64,000 nucleotides of DNA. Origin: Salipiger bermudensis (GTDB taxonomy: Bacteria; Pseudomonadota; Alphaproteobacteria; Rhodobacterales; Rhodobacteraceae). Shown here piece after piece: positions 9,792-17,949 of the stretch. Position 1 is the stretch's first letter, and the number at the start of each line of letters is the position of its first letter. The notes under the pieces are model-generated. The model was given only the letters and a program-made list of their open reading frames with translations, ran no database searches and was not told the origin of the DNA. The position numbers and the translations under genes are program-made. Where the stretch lies: positions 124,001 to 188,000 of the forward strand of contig NZ_JAIUZY010000006.1 in the NCBI RefSeq assembly GCF_020171625.1, read 5' to 3'.

Positions 9792-10247
9792 TCAGGGCAG
9801 CCACACCGAGAGCAGCTCGGTGAAGCCGAAATAGATCGCGAGGGTCATGCCGACCGGGAACAAGACCACCAGCAGCCAGTTGCGCTCGCCCAGAAGCAGC
9901 AGGCCTAGGATGAAGGCCACGATGGTCGAGGGCAGGTAGCCCACCGGCATGAAGGCCGCGGCATAGCCGATCATCACCAGCGTGAAGGCGGCCATCGACA
10001 GCAGCACCGTCTTGCCCGGCAGCGTGATTTCGGTCTTCGGGTCGGCCTCGGCGCGCAGGGCGCGGATGATCAGAAGCACCGCCAGCAGCGCAATCAGCGC
10101 GGTGACGAGCCACGGGACAAAGCTCGGCCCGGCGACGCCCGGGTTGAAGCCCTGCTTGATATAGGTCGCGCGCCAGCCGGCAAAGCCGCACAGCGCCAGC
10201 AATCCGCCACCGATCCAAAGATCCGCCCTTGCTTCCCGAACGATCAT
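9792..10247 (-). CDS. tctB: TctB small permease subunit
   Basis: 151 residues with four predicted membrane segments, full length for the DUF1468/TctB family. Seen: LWIGGGLLALCGFAGWRA at the N-terminus, the GVAGPSFVPWLVTALIALLAVLL segment (first part GPSFVPWLV is the usual family motif) and a C-terminal pair of helices ending LLSVWLP. Start at 10247 because AGGAGG lies 7 bases upstream; longer frames run into the operator region. First gene of the operon, hence next to the divergent promoter region. Confidence 0.85.
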   Translation of the reverse strand: MIVREARADLWIGGGLLALCGFAGWRATYIKQGFNPGVAGPSFVPWLVTALIALLAVLLIIRALRAEADPKTEITLPGKTVLLSMAAFTLVMIGYAAAFMPVGYLPSTIVAFILGLLLLGERNWLLVVLFPVGMTLAIYFGFTELLSVWLP

Positions 10248-10319
10248 CGCAGGTCCTCCTCGCGCCGGGGAAGGCAGACACGCCGCCTCCCGAGTCTTGT
10301 CGGCCAAGATGACGACAAC

Positions 10320-10334
10320 TTGACAACCTGTCAA
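10320..10334. promoter_or_regulatory. Palindromic operator, likely for the GntR regulator (site 1)
   Basis: TTGACA-ACC-TGTCAA is a perfect 6-bp inverted repeat with a 3-base spacer. It lies 73 bases upstream of tctB in the divergent intergenic region. A close copy sits at 10518-10532 and a related half-site lies just before gntR. The spacing and size fit FadR-subfamily GntR sites. Binding is inferred. Confidence 0.6.
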
Positions 10335-10517
10335 TTGGCGAATCCATTTTCTTTGAGTTGCCGATATATCGGGCGTTGGTATGCAGGTCGCCCTCTGAGA
10401 GAGGGGGCCCACTTGCAGGTTTAAAGCGCTGATTTTGCTATACCTATAAGAGCACAGTACAAAATTGCTTACCGTCTGTCCGCGCATGTTGAGGCAGAAA
10501 GCAGTGTGACTTACCAT

Positions 10518-10532
10518 TTGACAACTTGTAAA
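10518..10532. promoter_or_regulatory. Operator, likely for the GntR regulator (site 2)
   Basis: TTGACA-ACT-TGTAAA, differing from site 1 at two positions and keeping the same spacing. It lies about 100 bases before the Fe-alcohol dehydrogenase gene, so one site serves each divergent promoter. The 385-bp region 10248-10632 contains nothing else I can support. Confidence 0.55.
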
Positions 10533-10632
10533 TTTTGCATCAGTCCTGACGCTGAATTCGCGGTGCATGCCCCGGCTGCGCCGACCCAGACCAGCGGCGG
10601 GGCGCGGTTTTTGCCCCGAGGAGGATTTCGCG

Positions 10633-11751
10633 ATGCACAACCTGACGACCCCCATCGAATTGCGCCGTCCGGCGCTTGTTCACTACGGCTGCGGCACGCT
10701 CGCGAAGCTCGCCGAGTGGGTCGCAGCCGAGGGCTACAGCACGCCCTTCGTGGTCGCCGACCCGATCAACGCCGCCCGCCTCGAGGCGCTCGGCCTCGGC
10801 GCCGTCTCCTGTTTCGGCGCGGTCGTGCCCGAGCCCGGCACCGACAACCTGAACCGGGCGGTCGCGGCAGCAGGCAATGCCGATCTGGTGATCGGTTTCG
10901 GCGGTGGCTCGGCGATGGACCTTGCCAAGCTCGTCGCGGTGATGATGGGACAGGACAAGCCGCTGTCCGAAATCAGCGGCCCCAACCGCGCCCCTGCTCG
11001 CAAGGTCGGGTTGGTGCAGATCCCGACCACGGCGGGCACCGGGTCAGAGGTCGGCACCCGCGCGCTGGTGACCGATCCGGAAACCAACAGCAAGATCGCC
11101 ACGGAAAGTCCCCACATGCTCGCCGATCTGGCGATCATCGACCCCGATCTCACCATGACCGTGCCGCCGCATGTCACCGCCGCCACCGGTGTCGATGCCA
11201 TGGCCCATTGCGCCGAGGCCTTCACCTCCAAGCGCGCGCATCCGCTGATCGACGCCTACGCGCTGCAGGGGATCGAACTGGTGGGAAAATACCTCAAGCG
11301 CGCTGTCGATGATGGCGATGATGCCGAGGCGCGCGCGGGCCTCTCGCTGGCGGCGTTCTACGGCGGCGTCTGCCTCGGCCCGGTGAACACCACCGCAGGC
11401 CACGCCCTGAGCTACCCGCTCGGCACCCGCTACAAGCTCCCGCATGGCATCGCCAACGCTTTGATCTTCCCTCATGTTCTGGCCGCCAACGCCGAGGTGC
11501 GCCCCGAGAAGACGGCCCGCATCGCCAGCGCGCTCGGATTCGACAGCGGCAGCGAGGATGCGGTCCGCGCCGGTGCCACTGCCTTCTGTGAAGCGCTCAG
11601 CCTCGACATGCGGCTGCGCGCGCACGGTGTGACCGAAGACAGCCTGCGCGCAATGGCCGAGGAGGCCCACGGCATCCGCCGGCTGTTGGACTGGAACCCG
11701 CGCGATCTCTCGGTGGACGAGATCGAGGCGATCTACCGCCGCGCGTTCTGA
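10633..11751 (+). CDS. Iron-containing alcohol dehydrogenase (group III)
   Basis: 372 residues. Seen: NAD-binding motif GFGGGSAMDLAKLVAV near residue 93, PTTAGTGSEVGTRALVTD near 133, the metal-ligand helix TGVDAMAHCAEAF near 195, and GHALSYPLGTRYKLPHG with ligand histidines near 255-270, then NALIFPHVL. These match maleylacetate reductase, 4-hydroxybutyrate dehydrogenase and lactaldehyde/1,2-diol dehydrogenase relatives. Start at MHNLTTPIE because GAGGAGG lies 7 bases before it; an upstream ATG at 10567 has no ribosome site. It is co-transcribed with the DUF1537 kinase (5-base gap). A likely task is oxidation of an alcohol acid, or reduction of an aldehyde made by the aldolase. The exact substrate is unknown. 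Confidence 0.85.
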   Translation: MHNLTTPIELRRPALVHYGCGTLAKLAEWVAAEGYSTPFVVADPINAARLEALGLGAVSCFGAVVPEPGTDNLNRAVAAAGNADLVIGFGGGSAMDLAKLVAVMMGQDKPLSEISGPNRAPARKVGLVQIPTTAGTGSEVGTRALVTDPETNSKIATESPHMLADLAIIDPDLTMTVPPHVTAATGVDAMAHCAEAFTSKRAHPLIDAYALQGIELVGKYLKRAVDDGDDAEARAGLSLAAFYGGVCLGPVNTTAGHALSYPLGTRYKLPHGIANALIFPHVLAANAEVRPEKTARIASALGFDSGSEDAVRAGATAFCEALSLDMRLRAHGVTEDSLRAMAEEAHGIRRLLDWNPRDLSVDEIEAIYRRAF

Positions 11752-11756
11752 GCGCC

Positions 11757-12779
11757 ATGCCGCCGCGCGTTCATATCGTTGCCGATGACCTGACCGGAGC
11801 GCTCGACAGCGCGGCGACATTCGCTCAGCGGGGTGCCCGGGTGCGGGTGGCCTGCACGCCTGCGGATTTCGCGACGGCGTTGGCCTCCGGGGCCGATGTG
11901 ATCGCGGTGGCGACGGGCACACGTGACGGCAGCGAGGCGGACGCGGTCGCGAAAGCGCGCATCGTGGCGCAAGCGCTGGAGGGGCGCGACGGGCTGCTCT
12001 TCAAGAAGATCGACAGCCGGCTCAAGGGCCATATCGCCGCCGAGCTCGACGCGCTGGTCCCGGCCGGCGCCTCGCTTCTGGTCAACCCGTCCATTCCGGC
12101 GCTTGGACGCTTTTGCAGCGATGGCGCGGTCACCGGCGCCGGCGTCGAGGCGCGCATTGACGTGGCCGAGCGGATCGGCCGCGCGGTGACTGTGCCGGAC
12201 ACGCCCGACCAGGCGTCGATCGATGCGCAGTTGCCTGAAAAACTGGAAGAAACGACCTTTGTCGGTGCGGCGGGCCTGGCCGAGGCGCTCGCTCGCCGGC
12301 TCTGGCCGGCGCCGCAGATGCGCGCCCTGCCCCGCCCCGGGCTGCCGGCGCTGCTCGCCATCGGCTCGCGCGATCCGGTGACCTCGGCGCAGATCGACGC
12401 GCTTGGCGATGTGCCGCTGGCCGAGGCGCCGAACGGCGCCTGCCCGATTCTGCCCGACGTGCCTCTGCTGCTCCTGCGCATGACGCAAGGCGCCAAGGCC
12501 ATCGATGGCGCACAGGCGGGGGCGGCCTTTGCCGAAACCGTCGCCCGCGCCCATGCCCAACTGCGTCCGGCTACGCTCTTTGCCTGTGGTGGAGAAAGTG
12601 CCGCGGCATTGCTGGCGCGGCTGCAGATCAGCGAGCTCGACGTCCTGGGAGAGATCCTCCCCGGCGTGCCGGTGGCGCGCTGCGCCAATGGCTCGCCGAT
12701 GCTGCTGATCACCAAATCCGGCGGGTTCGGTCCGCCGGACACTCTTGTCAAACTTGTAAAATTCCTCGTCAATGGCTAA
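11757..12779 (+). CDS. DUF1537 four-carbon acid-sugar kinase, short form
   Basis: Kinase of the DUF1537 family (DtnK/OtnK/DenK), which phosphorylates threonate- or erythronate-type acids at C4. Seen: N-terminal substrate domain VHIVADDLTGALDSA, the conserved KKIDSRLKGH near residue 85, NPSIPALGR near 108, and in the C-terminal nucleotide domain CGGESAAALL near 280 and TKSGGFG near 322. At 340 residues it is clearly shorter than the ~400-430 typical of the family; the shortening falls after the NPSIPALGR segment, between the two domains. The key motifs remain, so I read it as an active compact variant rather than a pseudogene. It follows the Fe-alcohol dehydrogenase by 5 bases and precedes gntR. 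Together with the PdxA2-like enzyme it points to a C4 sugar acid. Confidence 0.85.
   Translation: MPPRVHIVADDLTGALDSAATFAQRGARVRVACTPADFATALASGADVIAVATGTRDGSEADAVAKARIVAQALEGRDGLLFKKIDSRLKGHIAAELDALVPAGASLLVNPSIPALGRFCSDGAVTGAGVEARIDVAERIGRAVTVPDTPDQASIDAQLPEKLEETTFVGAAGLAEALARRLWPAPQMRALPRPGLPALLAIGSRDPVTSAQIDALGDVPLAEAPNGACPILPDVPLLLLRMTQGAKAIDGAQAGAAFAETVARAHAQLRPATLFACGGESAAALLARLQISELDVLGEILPGVPVARCANGSPMLLITKSGGFGPPDTLVKLVKFLVNG
12745..12760. promoter_or_regulatory. Related operator half-site before gntR
   Basis: TTGTCAAACTTGTAAA shares ACTTGTAAA with operator site 2 at 10518-10532. It lies inside the last codons of the kinase gene, about 50 bases before the GntR start, where autoregulation would act. 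Only one arm matches well. Confidence 0.35.
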
Positions 12780-12812
12780 GCCCAGAGGGTGACAGGGAGC
12801 CAACCCCCAAAG

Positions 12813-13544
12813 ATGCCGACCGGGAAGACGAAATCCAGAATGCCGCTGGCCGACAAGGTCTATCATTCGCTGCATACGCGCATCGCGAATGGCGACTACC
12901 CCGCCAATGTGAAACTGCCCGCCGAGGTCCAACTCGCCGAGGAGTTTGGCGTATCGCGCCCGGTGCTGCGCTCGGCGCTGGAGCGGCTGCGCGAGGACGG
13001 GCTGGTGGTGTCGCGCCAAGGCGCCGGCAGCTTCGTGCGCGCCACCCAGCCACAGGTGCCGCTTGGCTTTGCCAAGGTCGAGACGCTGGCCGACATACAG
13101 CGCTGCTACGAGTTCCGCATCAACCTCGAGACCGAGGCCGCCGCCCTTGCTGCCGAGCGGCGCAACGATACCGCGCTTGGCGAGATCGAGCAGGCGCTCG
13201 ACCTGCTGCGCGCCGCCACCGGCACGCTGCAGCACCGCGAAGACGCGGATTTCATGTTCCACAGCGCCGTCTCGCAGGCCTCGAACAACCAGTATTTCGA
13301 GGCCACGTTCCGGGCGCTGCGGGACCACGTGAACGTGGGTATGAAGCTGCATGGCGAGTCGCTGATGAATGACGGTCGCAAGGGCCTCGAAGAGGTTCTG
13401 GCCGAGCACACGGCGATCTTCGAGGCGATCCGCGCGCGCGCCCCGGACGAGGCCCGCCGCGAAATGCGCAACCACCTGCAGCACTCGCGCGACCGCCTGT
13501 TCGGCGGCAGCGTGCTCGATCTCAGGATGCCCGAGGCTGGCTGA
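12813..13544 (+). CDS. GntR/FadR-type transcriptional regulator
   Basis: 243 residues. Seen: N-terminal winged helix with LPAEVQLAEEFGVSRPVLRSALERLREDGL and the wing VVSRQGAGSFV, quoted here in parts; then an FCD ligand domain with the acidic/histidine metal residues spread over FEF-like YEFRINLETEAA, ADFMFHSAVSQAS and EEVLAEHTAIFEAI. FCD regulators usually bind small carboxylates and repress the nearby catabolic operon. The start is uncertain: ATG 12813, GTG 12789 and ATG 12840 are possible; 12813 has AGGGAG at a rather long distance. The divergent region at 10248-10632 holds two matching palindromes that are probably its targets. Confidence 0.85.
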   Translation: MPTGKTKSRMPLADKVYHSLHTRIANGDYPANVKLPAEVQLAEEFGVSRPVLRSALERLREDGLVVSRQGAGSFVRATQPQVPLGFAKVETLADIQRCYEFRINLETEAAALAAERRNDTALGEIEQALDLLRAATGTLQHREDADFMFHSAVSQASNNQYFEATFRALRDHVNVGMKLHGESLMNDGRKGLEEVLAEHTAIFEAIRARAPDEARREMRNHLQHSRDRLFGGSVLDLRMPEAG

Positions 13545-13605
13545 GAGTGGCGGCCAAGCGGATCATCTGCCTTGGTCGCCCTCGATCTACGGAGACCCTG
13601 TCAAT

Positions 13606-14088
13606 ATGACGCCTGTTCGCGCACTAAGCCTCCTTGTCGCACTCAGTGCGGTCAATCTGGCCCTGATGATCCCGGGTGGATTTGTCGAAACCCGAACGTT
13701 TCCGGGGTATAGCGTCGCGGTCCTTGCGGCCTTCAACATCTTCCTCACCTGCCTCGGCATCGGAAGTCTGGTGCTGAGCTATCGCATGCTTCGCACCGGC
13801 CATGCGGGGCTGTCCCCGGTCGTCGCAGGCGTTGCTTATGTCGCGGTCTATGCCCTCGATCTTGCCCATATCTTCCCGATCGCGAAGGAGCCTATGTCAA
13901 CGACGTTGGCCGCGATGGAGTGGGTCGGGACCATACTCGGTCTGGCGGTGATTGGTATTGGCGTGTGGCTGGCGCTTTCGAATGATGAAGCGGCCGTGAG
14001 CGGACCGATCCCTTCGCGCGCCCTCTTGCTCACACTGGGCAGCGCTGGCGTGTTGATCGTTGTCTTCGCGACCCTGTCGGCGATGTAA
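13606..14088 (+). CDS. Small integral membrane protein, unknown function
   Basis: 160 residues with about five hydrophobic segments (near residues 5-25, 35-57, 67-88, 102-122 and 138-158). I do not recognise the family. The first segment could be a signal anchor. A short motif HIFPIAKEPMSTTLAAMEWVG joins segments three and four and may be the functional loop. A GGAGA ribosome site lies 11 bases before the ATG. It stands alone between gntR and the OmpA-like gene, each with its own spacing, so it may be transcribed separately. Some DoxX-like or SPW-repeat-like small membrane proteins look similar, but I cannot support either. Confidence 0.6.
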   Translation: MTPVRALSLLVALSAVNLALMIPGGFVETRTFPGYSVAVLAAFNIFLTCLGIGSLVLSYRMLRTGHAGLSPVVAGVAYVAVYALDLAHIFPIAKEPMSTTLAAMEWVGTILGLAVIGIGVWLALSNDEAAVSGPIPSRALLLTLGSAGVLIVVFATLSAM

Positions 14089-14546
14089 CCTCTGGATCGC
14101 AGACGCGCTGTCGCGTCAGTTCGCCGCCGAAATAGTCGCCGGGCCGGAATCCAGTTCGTCGATATTTCGCGAAGTCAGCGAAGGTCTCCAAGGACCCCTT
14201 AGTAACTCATGCTGCGCATGATTTGCCGCGTGGATGCAGCTGGCGCTTCAAGCGTTTCATGTGATCTGGGGCGCACCAATGTCTTTGGTCCGGATTTCGG
14301 AACAGGGCCTTTGGGAGCGATTTATGTGTTGCGAAGGACCGTTTCGCTAAGGCTTAATCACTTGAGGGCCTGCGGCGAAGTCGACAGCTCGGATCTGGCT
14401 TGGAGTGCCACTGTCCCCGGACGTCGTCTCTTTCCGGACCCGCAGCGGGTGTCGCTTGTTTGATGCGTGACGTCGCGATGCTGACGGTCTGCGTGATCGA
14501 GCGATCTAAGCCGCAGTCACGTCGCGAAAATGAAAGGATACCGAAG
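14089..14546. other. 458-bp gap, no gene seen
   Basis: Between the small membrane protein and the OmpA-domain gene. Open frames at 14209-14463 and upstream of 14547 lack family features. It presumably carries the promoter of the OmpA-domain gene; no palindrome stands out. Confidence 0.4.
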
Positions 14547-15482
14547 ATGTCGTTCCGGACCTACTTTGCTATCGCTTTTTTTGCTATCGGTCTCGCGCTC
14601 CCGGTCGCCGCTCAGGAACCTGTTGTCGTCCAGCCCTTCGCGGGGTCGGAATTGGCCCGACCCCAATACGCCGTCGACTTTGATGTTTTGGGATACTTCA
14701 CGGCCCTCGACGGCGACGTGGCTGAGACTGCCGAAATCGAGGGTCAGCTTCGGTCCGGCCTCTATTCCTGGCCCGAGGGCAAAGCTCCTATCGAGATCGA
14801 GCGCAGCTTCGAAACCGCGCTCGACGCGGCCGGCTTCGATATCCTCGTCGATACCGGCCTGCCGGAGTTTTCCGATGAGCAGAGCGCCATCAAGGCCCTG
14901 CAGGACACCAACCGGATCGGTCAGCGCGGCTTCAGCATCGCCGGGCAACAAGTGACCGTGTTTCCGGGGCATTACATCTCGGCCAAGCGGACAGAGGCGG
15001 GGCAGACGACCGTATTCACACTGACCATCAGCAGCAACCGACGCATCTACATGACCGAGGAAATCACGACCGCCGGCATGGAGGAAGGCACGGTAGATGT
15101 CAGCGCTAAGGCCCTGACCGCTGAAATCGAGGAAGCGGGAAAGGCGATCCTCTACGGCGTGCAGTTCGACACCGGCAGCGCGGTGATCCGGCCCTCATCG
15201 GCCGCTTCGCTCGAGGCCATCGCCGAGGTGCTTACGCAGCGCAATGGTCGCTTTTATGTCGTCGGCCACACGGATGACACCGGGGGATTCGATCTTAACA
15301 TGACCCTCTCGGCCAACCGCGCGGCAGCCATCGTTTCGGCCCTGGTCCAGGACTATGGAATAGGCACGGGACGTCTTCAGGCCGGTGGCGTCGGCCCCCT
15401 CGCCCCGCTCGCCTCAAACGAAAACGAAGCGGGGCGCCAGTTGAACCGTCGGGTGGAGCTGGTGGAGATGTTGGCGGAGTAG
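14547..15482 (+). CDS. OmpA-domain envelope protein
   Basis: 311 residues. A signal peptide (MSFRTYFAIAFFAIGLALPVAAQ, split after FFAIG in hydrophobic core) is followed by a ~175-residue region of unknown fold and a C-terminal OmpA peptidoglycan-binding domain from about residue 205. Seen in that domain: ILYGVQFDTGSAVIRP, VVGHTDDTGGFDLNMTLSANRAAAIVSAL (key residues HTD, N and S-x-x-RA) and NRRVELVE. The HTDDxG…N..LS..RA pattern binds diaminopimelate. It is likely a periplasmic or lipoprotein-less wall-tethered protein. An ATG-containing frame extends to 14400 but the real start has the signal peptide and a GAAAGGA ribosome site. The N-terminal part resembles DUF4892-like modules only vaguely. 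Confidence 0.8.
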   Translation: MSFRTYFAIAFFAIGLALPVAAQEPVVVQPFAGSELARPQYAVDFDVLGYFTALDGDVAETAEIEGQLRSGLYSWPEGKAPIEIERSFETALDAAGFDILVDTGLPEFSDEQSAIKALQDTNRIGQRGFSIAGQQVTVFPGHYISAKRTEAGQTTVFTLTISSNRRIYMTEEITTAGMEEGTVDVSAKALTAEIEEAGKAILYGVQFDTGSAVIRPSSAASLEAIAEVLTQRNGRFYVVGHTDDTGGFDLNMTLSANRAAAIVSALVQDYGIGTGRLQAGGVGPLAPLASNENEAGRQLNRRVELVEMLAE

Positions 15483-15603
15483 CGGCCGCTGTCTCCTTTC
15501 CAATGCTCGACTGTACCGTCTGGACGTTTCGCAATACCCCTCACGAGCCCTGGCCGACTGAAGCGATCCCGCGACGGCGGCTTGCGTGAGCCCCAGCGCG
15601 AGG

Positions 15604-16083
15604 TCAGGCGCGGAGGTTCTCGATGACGACGCCGAGCATCTCGATCAGACGGGCGCGGTCCGTTTCGGACAGCCCCTCGGTCATCCGCGCCTCGTGCGCG
15701 GCGGCCTCGCGACTCAGCTCCTCGACAACCTGCCCCCCCTTCTCCGTCAGCCAGACCCCCTTGGCGCGGCGGTCCTCGGGGATCGGGCCGCGCTCGAGGA
15801 TGCCGTCCTTTTCCAGCCGGTCCAGAATGGTGACGAGGCTGGACTTCTGCAGGCCGACCGCCTCGGCCAGTTTGTTCTGGGGCTGCCCTGGGTTCGCCGA
15901 GACGAGGCTCAGAAGCCCAAGATACCGCGGCGCAACGCCCTGATCCAGATGGGTTTCCTCGAAGTTCCGGTAGGCGAGGATCTGGGCGAGGCGCAGCCGA
16001 TAGCCGAGGGAGCGATCCAGCGGACCCGATCGCAGGGGGCTGTCCTTTGCCTCGGCGGCCTCCGATGCAGAGCTATCGTGCAT
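15604..16083 (-). CDS. MarR-family regulator of the adjacent acyl-CoA ligase operon
   Basis: 159 residues with a winged helix: NKLAEAVGLQKSSLVTILDRLEKDG (recognition helix centred on QKSSLVTILDRL) and the wing RGPIPEDRRAKGVWLTEKG, the classic DRR wing motif. Start at the ATG with AGGAG 8 bases upstream; a GTG three codons earlier is possible. It is divergent from the ligase operon, and a strong inverted repeat lies between them. MarR proteins in this position (FerR, CouR, HcaR are known cases next to acyl-CoA ligase genes) are released by the acyl-CoA product of the ligase. Such control is an inference here. Confidence 0.9.
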   Translation of the reverse strand: MHDSSASEAAEAKDSPLRSGPLDRSLGYRLRLAQILAYRNFEETHLDQGVAPRYLGLLSLVSANPGQPQNKLAEAVGLQKSSLVTILDRLEKDGILERGPIPEDRRAKGVWLTEKGGQVVEELSREAAAHEARMTEGLSETDRARLIEMLGVVIENLRA

Positions 16084-16122
16084 TCTCCCCACTCCTTTTG
16101 TTGACAGGCTTCGTCCTGCCTA

Positions 16123-16159
16123 TATAGTTCGACATCGAACGATACTGCTTCGAACTATA
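16123..16159. promoter_or_regulatory. MarR-type operator cluster
   Basis: TATAGTTCG at 16123-16131 is repeated inverted as CGAACTATA at 16151-16159. Within it GTTCG-ACAT-CGAAC (16127-16140) forms a second perfect palindrome. So three half-sites with the core TTCGA are packed into 37 bases between marR and the ligase gene. This is the obvious repressor target for both divergent genes. Confidence 0.75.
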
Positions 16160-16224
16160 CGAAGCGGATCCTACTTTGCCCGGTCGGAGGGGGCCGGGCA
16201 AGCAGGGACTGGGAGGAGGACGCG

Positions 16225-17949
16225 ATGTCAGATCGCGACGTTGCGTGGTGGCCCGCCATCGCCGGAGAGCCGTTGCTGGACACCACCCTTGGTGACTTTC
16301 TCGACGCGCAGGCCGCGCGCTTCGGGGACCGTCCCGCCGCGGTGGTGGTCGACACGGGTACGGGCACCGACATACACTGGAGCTATGCGCAGCTGGCCGC
16401 GTCCAGCGCCCGGCTGGCGCGGGGCCTCATGGGCTGGGGCGTGCGCCGCGGCGATCATGTGGCCGTGATGAGCCCCAACCGGGCGGAGTGGATTCAGCTC
16501 GAATACGCGCTGGCGCAGATCGGCGCCGTGCTGGTCACGGTCAACCCGGCGCTGCAGGAGCGCGAGCTGGCCTACCTGCTGTCACAGGGGCGGGTGACCC
16601 ACCTGATCTACGCCGACGCCTTCCGCACCCAGGACATCGCGGGGCTCGTGACGACCCTGCTGGACGGGGCCGGGCCCTCCGGCCAGGGGCATCTCGTCAG
16701 CACGCACTTTCCTGATTTGCGCGGTCTTTGCGCCCTCGACCCCGACCGGCGCGGGCTTCGCGCCCGCGACCGTACGGCGGCCATCGCCCTGCCCTTCGAC
16801 GCGCTCGAGGGGCTGGCGGACGAGGTCTCCGAAGTGGACTACAGAAGCCGTCGCGCAGCGTTGCGCCCGGACGACATTCTGCAGATCCAGTACACCAGCG
16901 GCACCACCGGCAAGCCCAAGGGGGCGACGCTCACGCATCGCTCGACGCTGAACAACGCGCGGCTCATGGCCGCGCGCGCCGGCTTCCGCGCTGAGGATGT
17001 TCTGCTGAGCGCGATGCCGCTGTTTCATACCGCGGGCTGCGTCTGCAACGTGATGGGGATGCTTGCGAGCGGTGGCTGCGTGGTGCTGCTCGACGGCTTC
17101 GAGCCGGGCGCGATGCTCGCGCAGTGGGAGCGCCACGGCGCGACGGTGATCAACGGCGTGCCGACGATGTATAGCCGCATGTTGGACCATCCGGAGTTCG
17201 CGCACCGCCGCACCGACAGCCTGCGTCTCGCCTTCATGGGCGGCACCGGCATTCCGCCGAGCCTGATGCAGCGGGTCTGCGAGGCGACCGGGGCCGAGCC
17301 GATGATCATCATGGGCATGACCGAATGCAGCCCGATCATCACGCAGACCGACCCCAGCGACCCGATCGCGCAACGCTATGCGACGGCGGGCACGCCGCTG
17401 CCGCACACCGAGATCCGCATCATCGACCCCGAGACCGGCGCCTCGGCCCGGTGGGGCGAGAAGGGCGAGCTCTGCATTCGCGGCTACCTGCTGACGGCGG
17501 GGTATTTCGACATGCCCGAAAAGACCGCCGAGACCATCGACGCCGAGGGCTGGCTGCACAGCGGCGATCTGGCCGTGCTGCAGCGCTCGGGGCACCTGCA
17601 GATCGTCGGCCGGCTGAAGGACATGATCATCCGCGGAGGCGAGAATGTCTTCCCCGTGGAGATCGAGGAGTTCCTGCTGGAGCATCCGGAGATCAGCCAG
17701 GCGCAGGTCGTGGGCGTGCCGGATCCCGACCTTGGCGAGGAGATCTTCGCCTTCGTGCTGCCCGCGCGCGACGCCGCGATCACCTGCGAGGACATCCAGA
17801 CCCTCTGCCGGGCCAAGCTGGCCCGCCACAAACTGCCGAAATACGTGCATGTGCTTGACGCCTTCCCGATGACCCCGAACGGGAAGATTCAGAAATACAC
17901 CCTGCGCGACATGGCGCGCGACCTGATCAAGGAGGACGCCCGGACATGA
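16225..17949 (+). CDS. AMP-forming acyl-CoA ligase
   Basis: 574-residue member of the acyl/aryl-CoA synthetase (ANL) family, which activates a carboxylic acid with ATP and CoA. Seen: P-loop-like YTSGTTGKPKGATLTH at residue 223, the A5 motif MGMTECSPI near 360, LHSGDLAVL near 450, the hinge GRLKDMIIRGGENVFP near 465 and the C-terminal catalytic Lys in PNGKIQKYTLRDM near 555. Length and motifs fit medium/long-chain or aromatic acid ligases. A GGGAGGAGG ribosome site precedes the ATG. First gene of a six-gene operon with hydratase, SDR and TRAP importer, under a MarR operator. Its last four bases overlap the next gene (ATGA). Confidence 0.9.
   Translation: MSDRDVAWWPAIAGEPLLDTTLGDFLDAQAARFGDRPAAVVVDTGTGTDIHWSYAQLAASSARLARGLMGWGVRRGDHVAVMSPNRAEWIQLEYALAQIGAVLVTVNPALQERELAYLLSQGRVTHLIYADAFRTQDIAGLVTTLLDGAGPSGQGHLVSTHFPDLRGLCALDPDRRGLRARDRTAAIALPFDALEGLADEVSEVDYRSRRAALRPDDILQIQYTSGTTGKPKGATLTHRSTLNNARLMAARAGFRAEDVLLSAMPLFHTAGCVCNVMGMLASGGCVVLLDGFEPGAMLAQWERHGATVINGVPTMYSRMLDHPEFAHRRTDSLRLAFMGGTGIPPSLMQRVCEATGAEPMIIMGMTECSPIITQTDPSDPIAQRYATAGTPLPHTEIRIIDPETGASARWGEKGELCIRGYLLTAGYFDMPEKTAETIDAEGWLHSGDLAVLQRSGHLQIVGRLKDMIIRGGENVFPVEIEEFLLEHPEISQAQVVGVPDPDLGEEIFAFVLPARDAAITCEDIQTLCRAKLARHKLPKYVHVLDAFPMTPNGKIQKYTLRDMARDLIKEDART

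Noticed and set aside
10518-10523. TTGACA as a sigma-70 -35 box
   Set aside because: It is one arm of the repeated inverted motif, and no -10 box lies at 16-18 bases.
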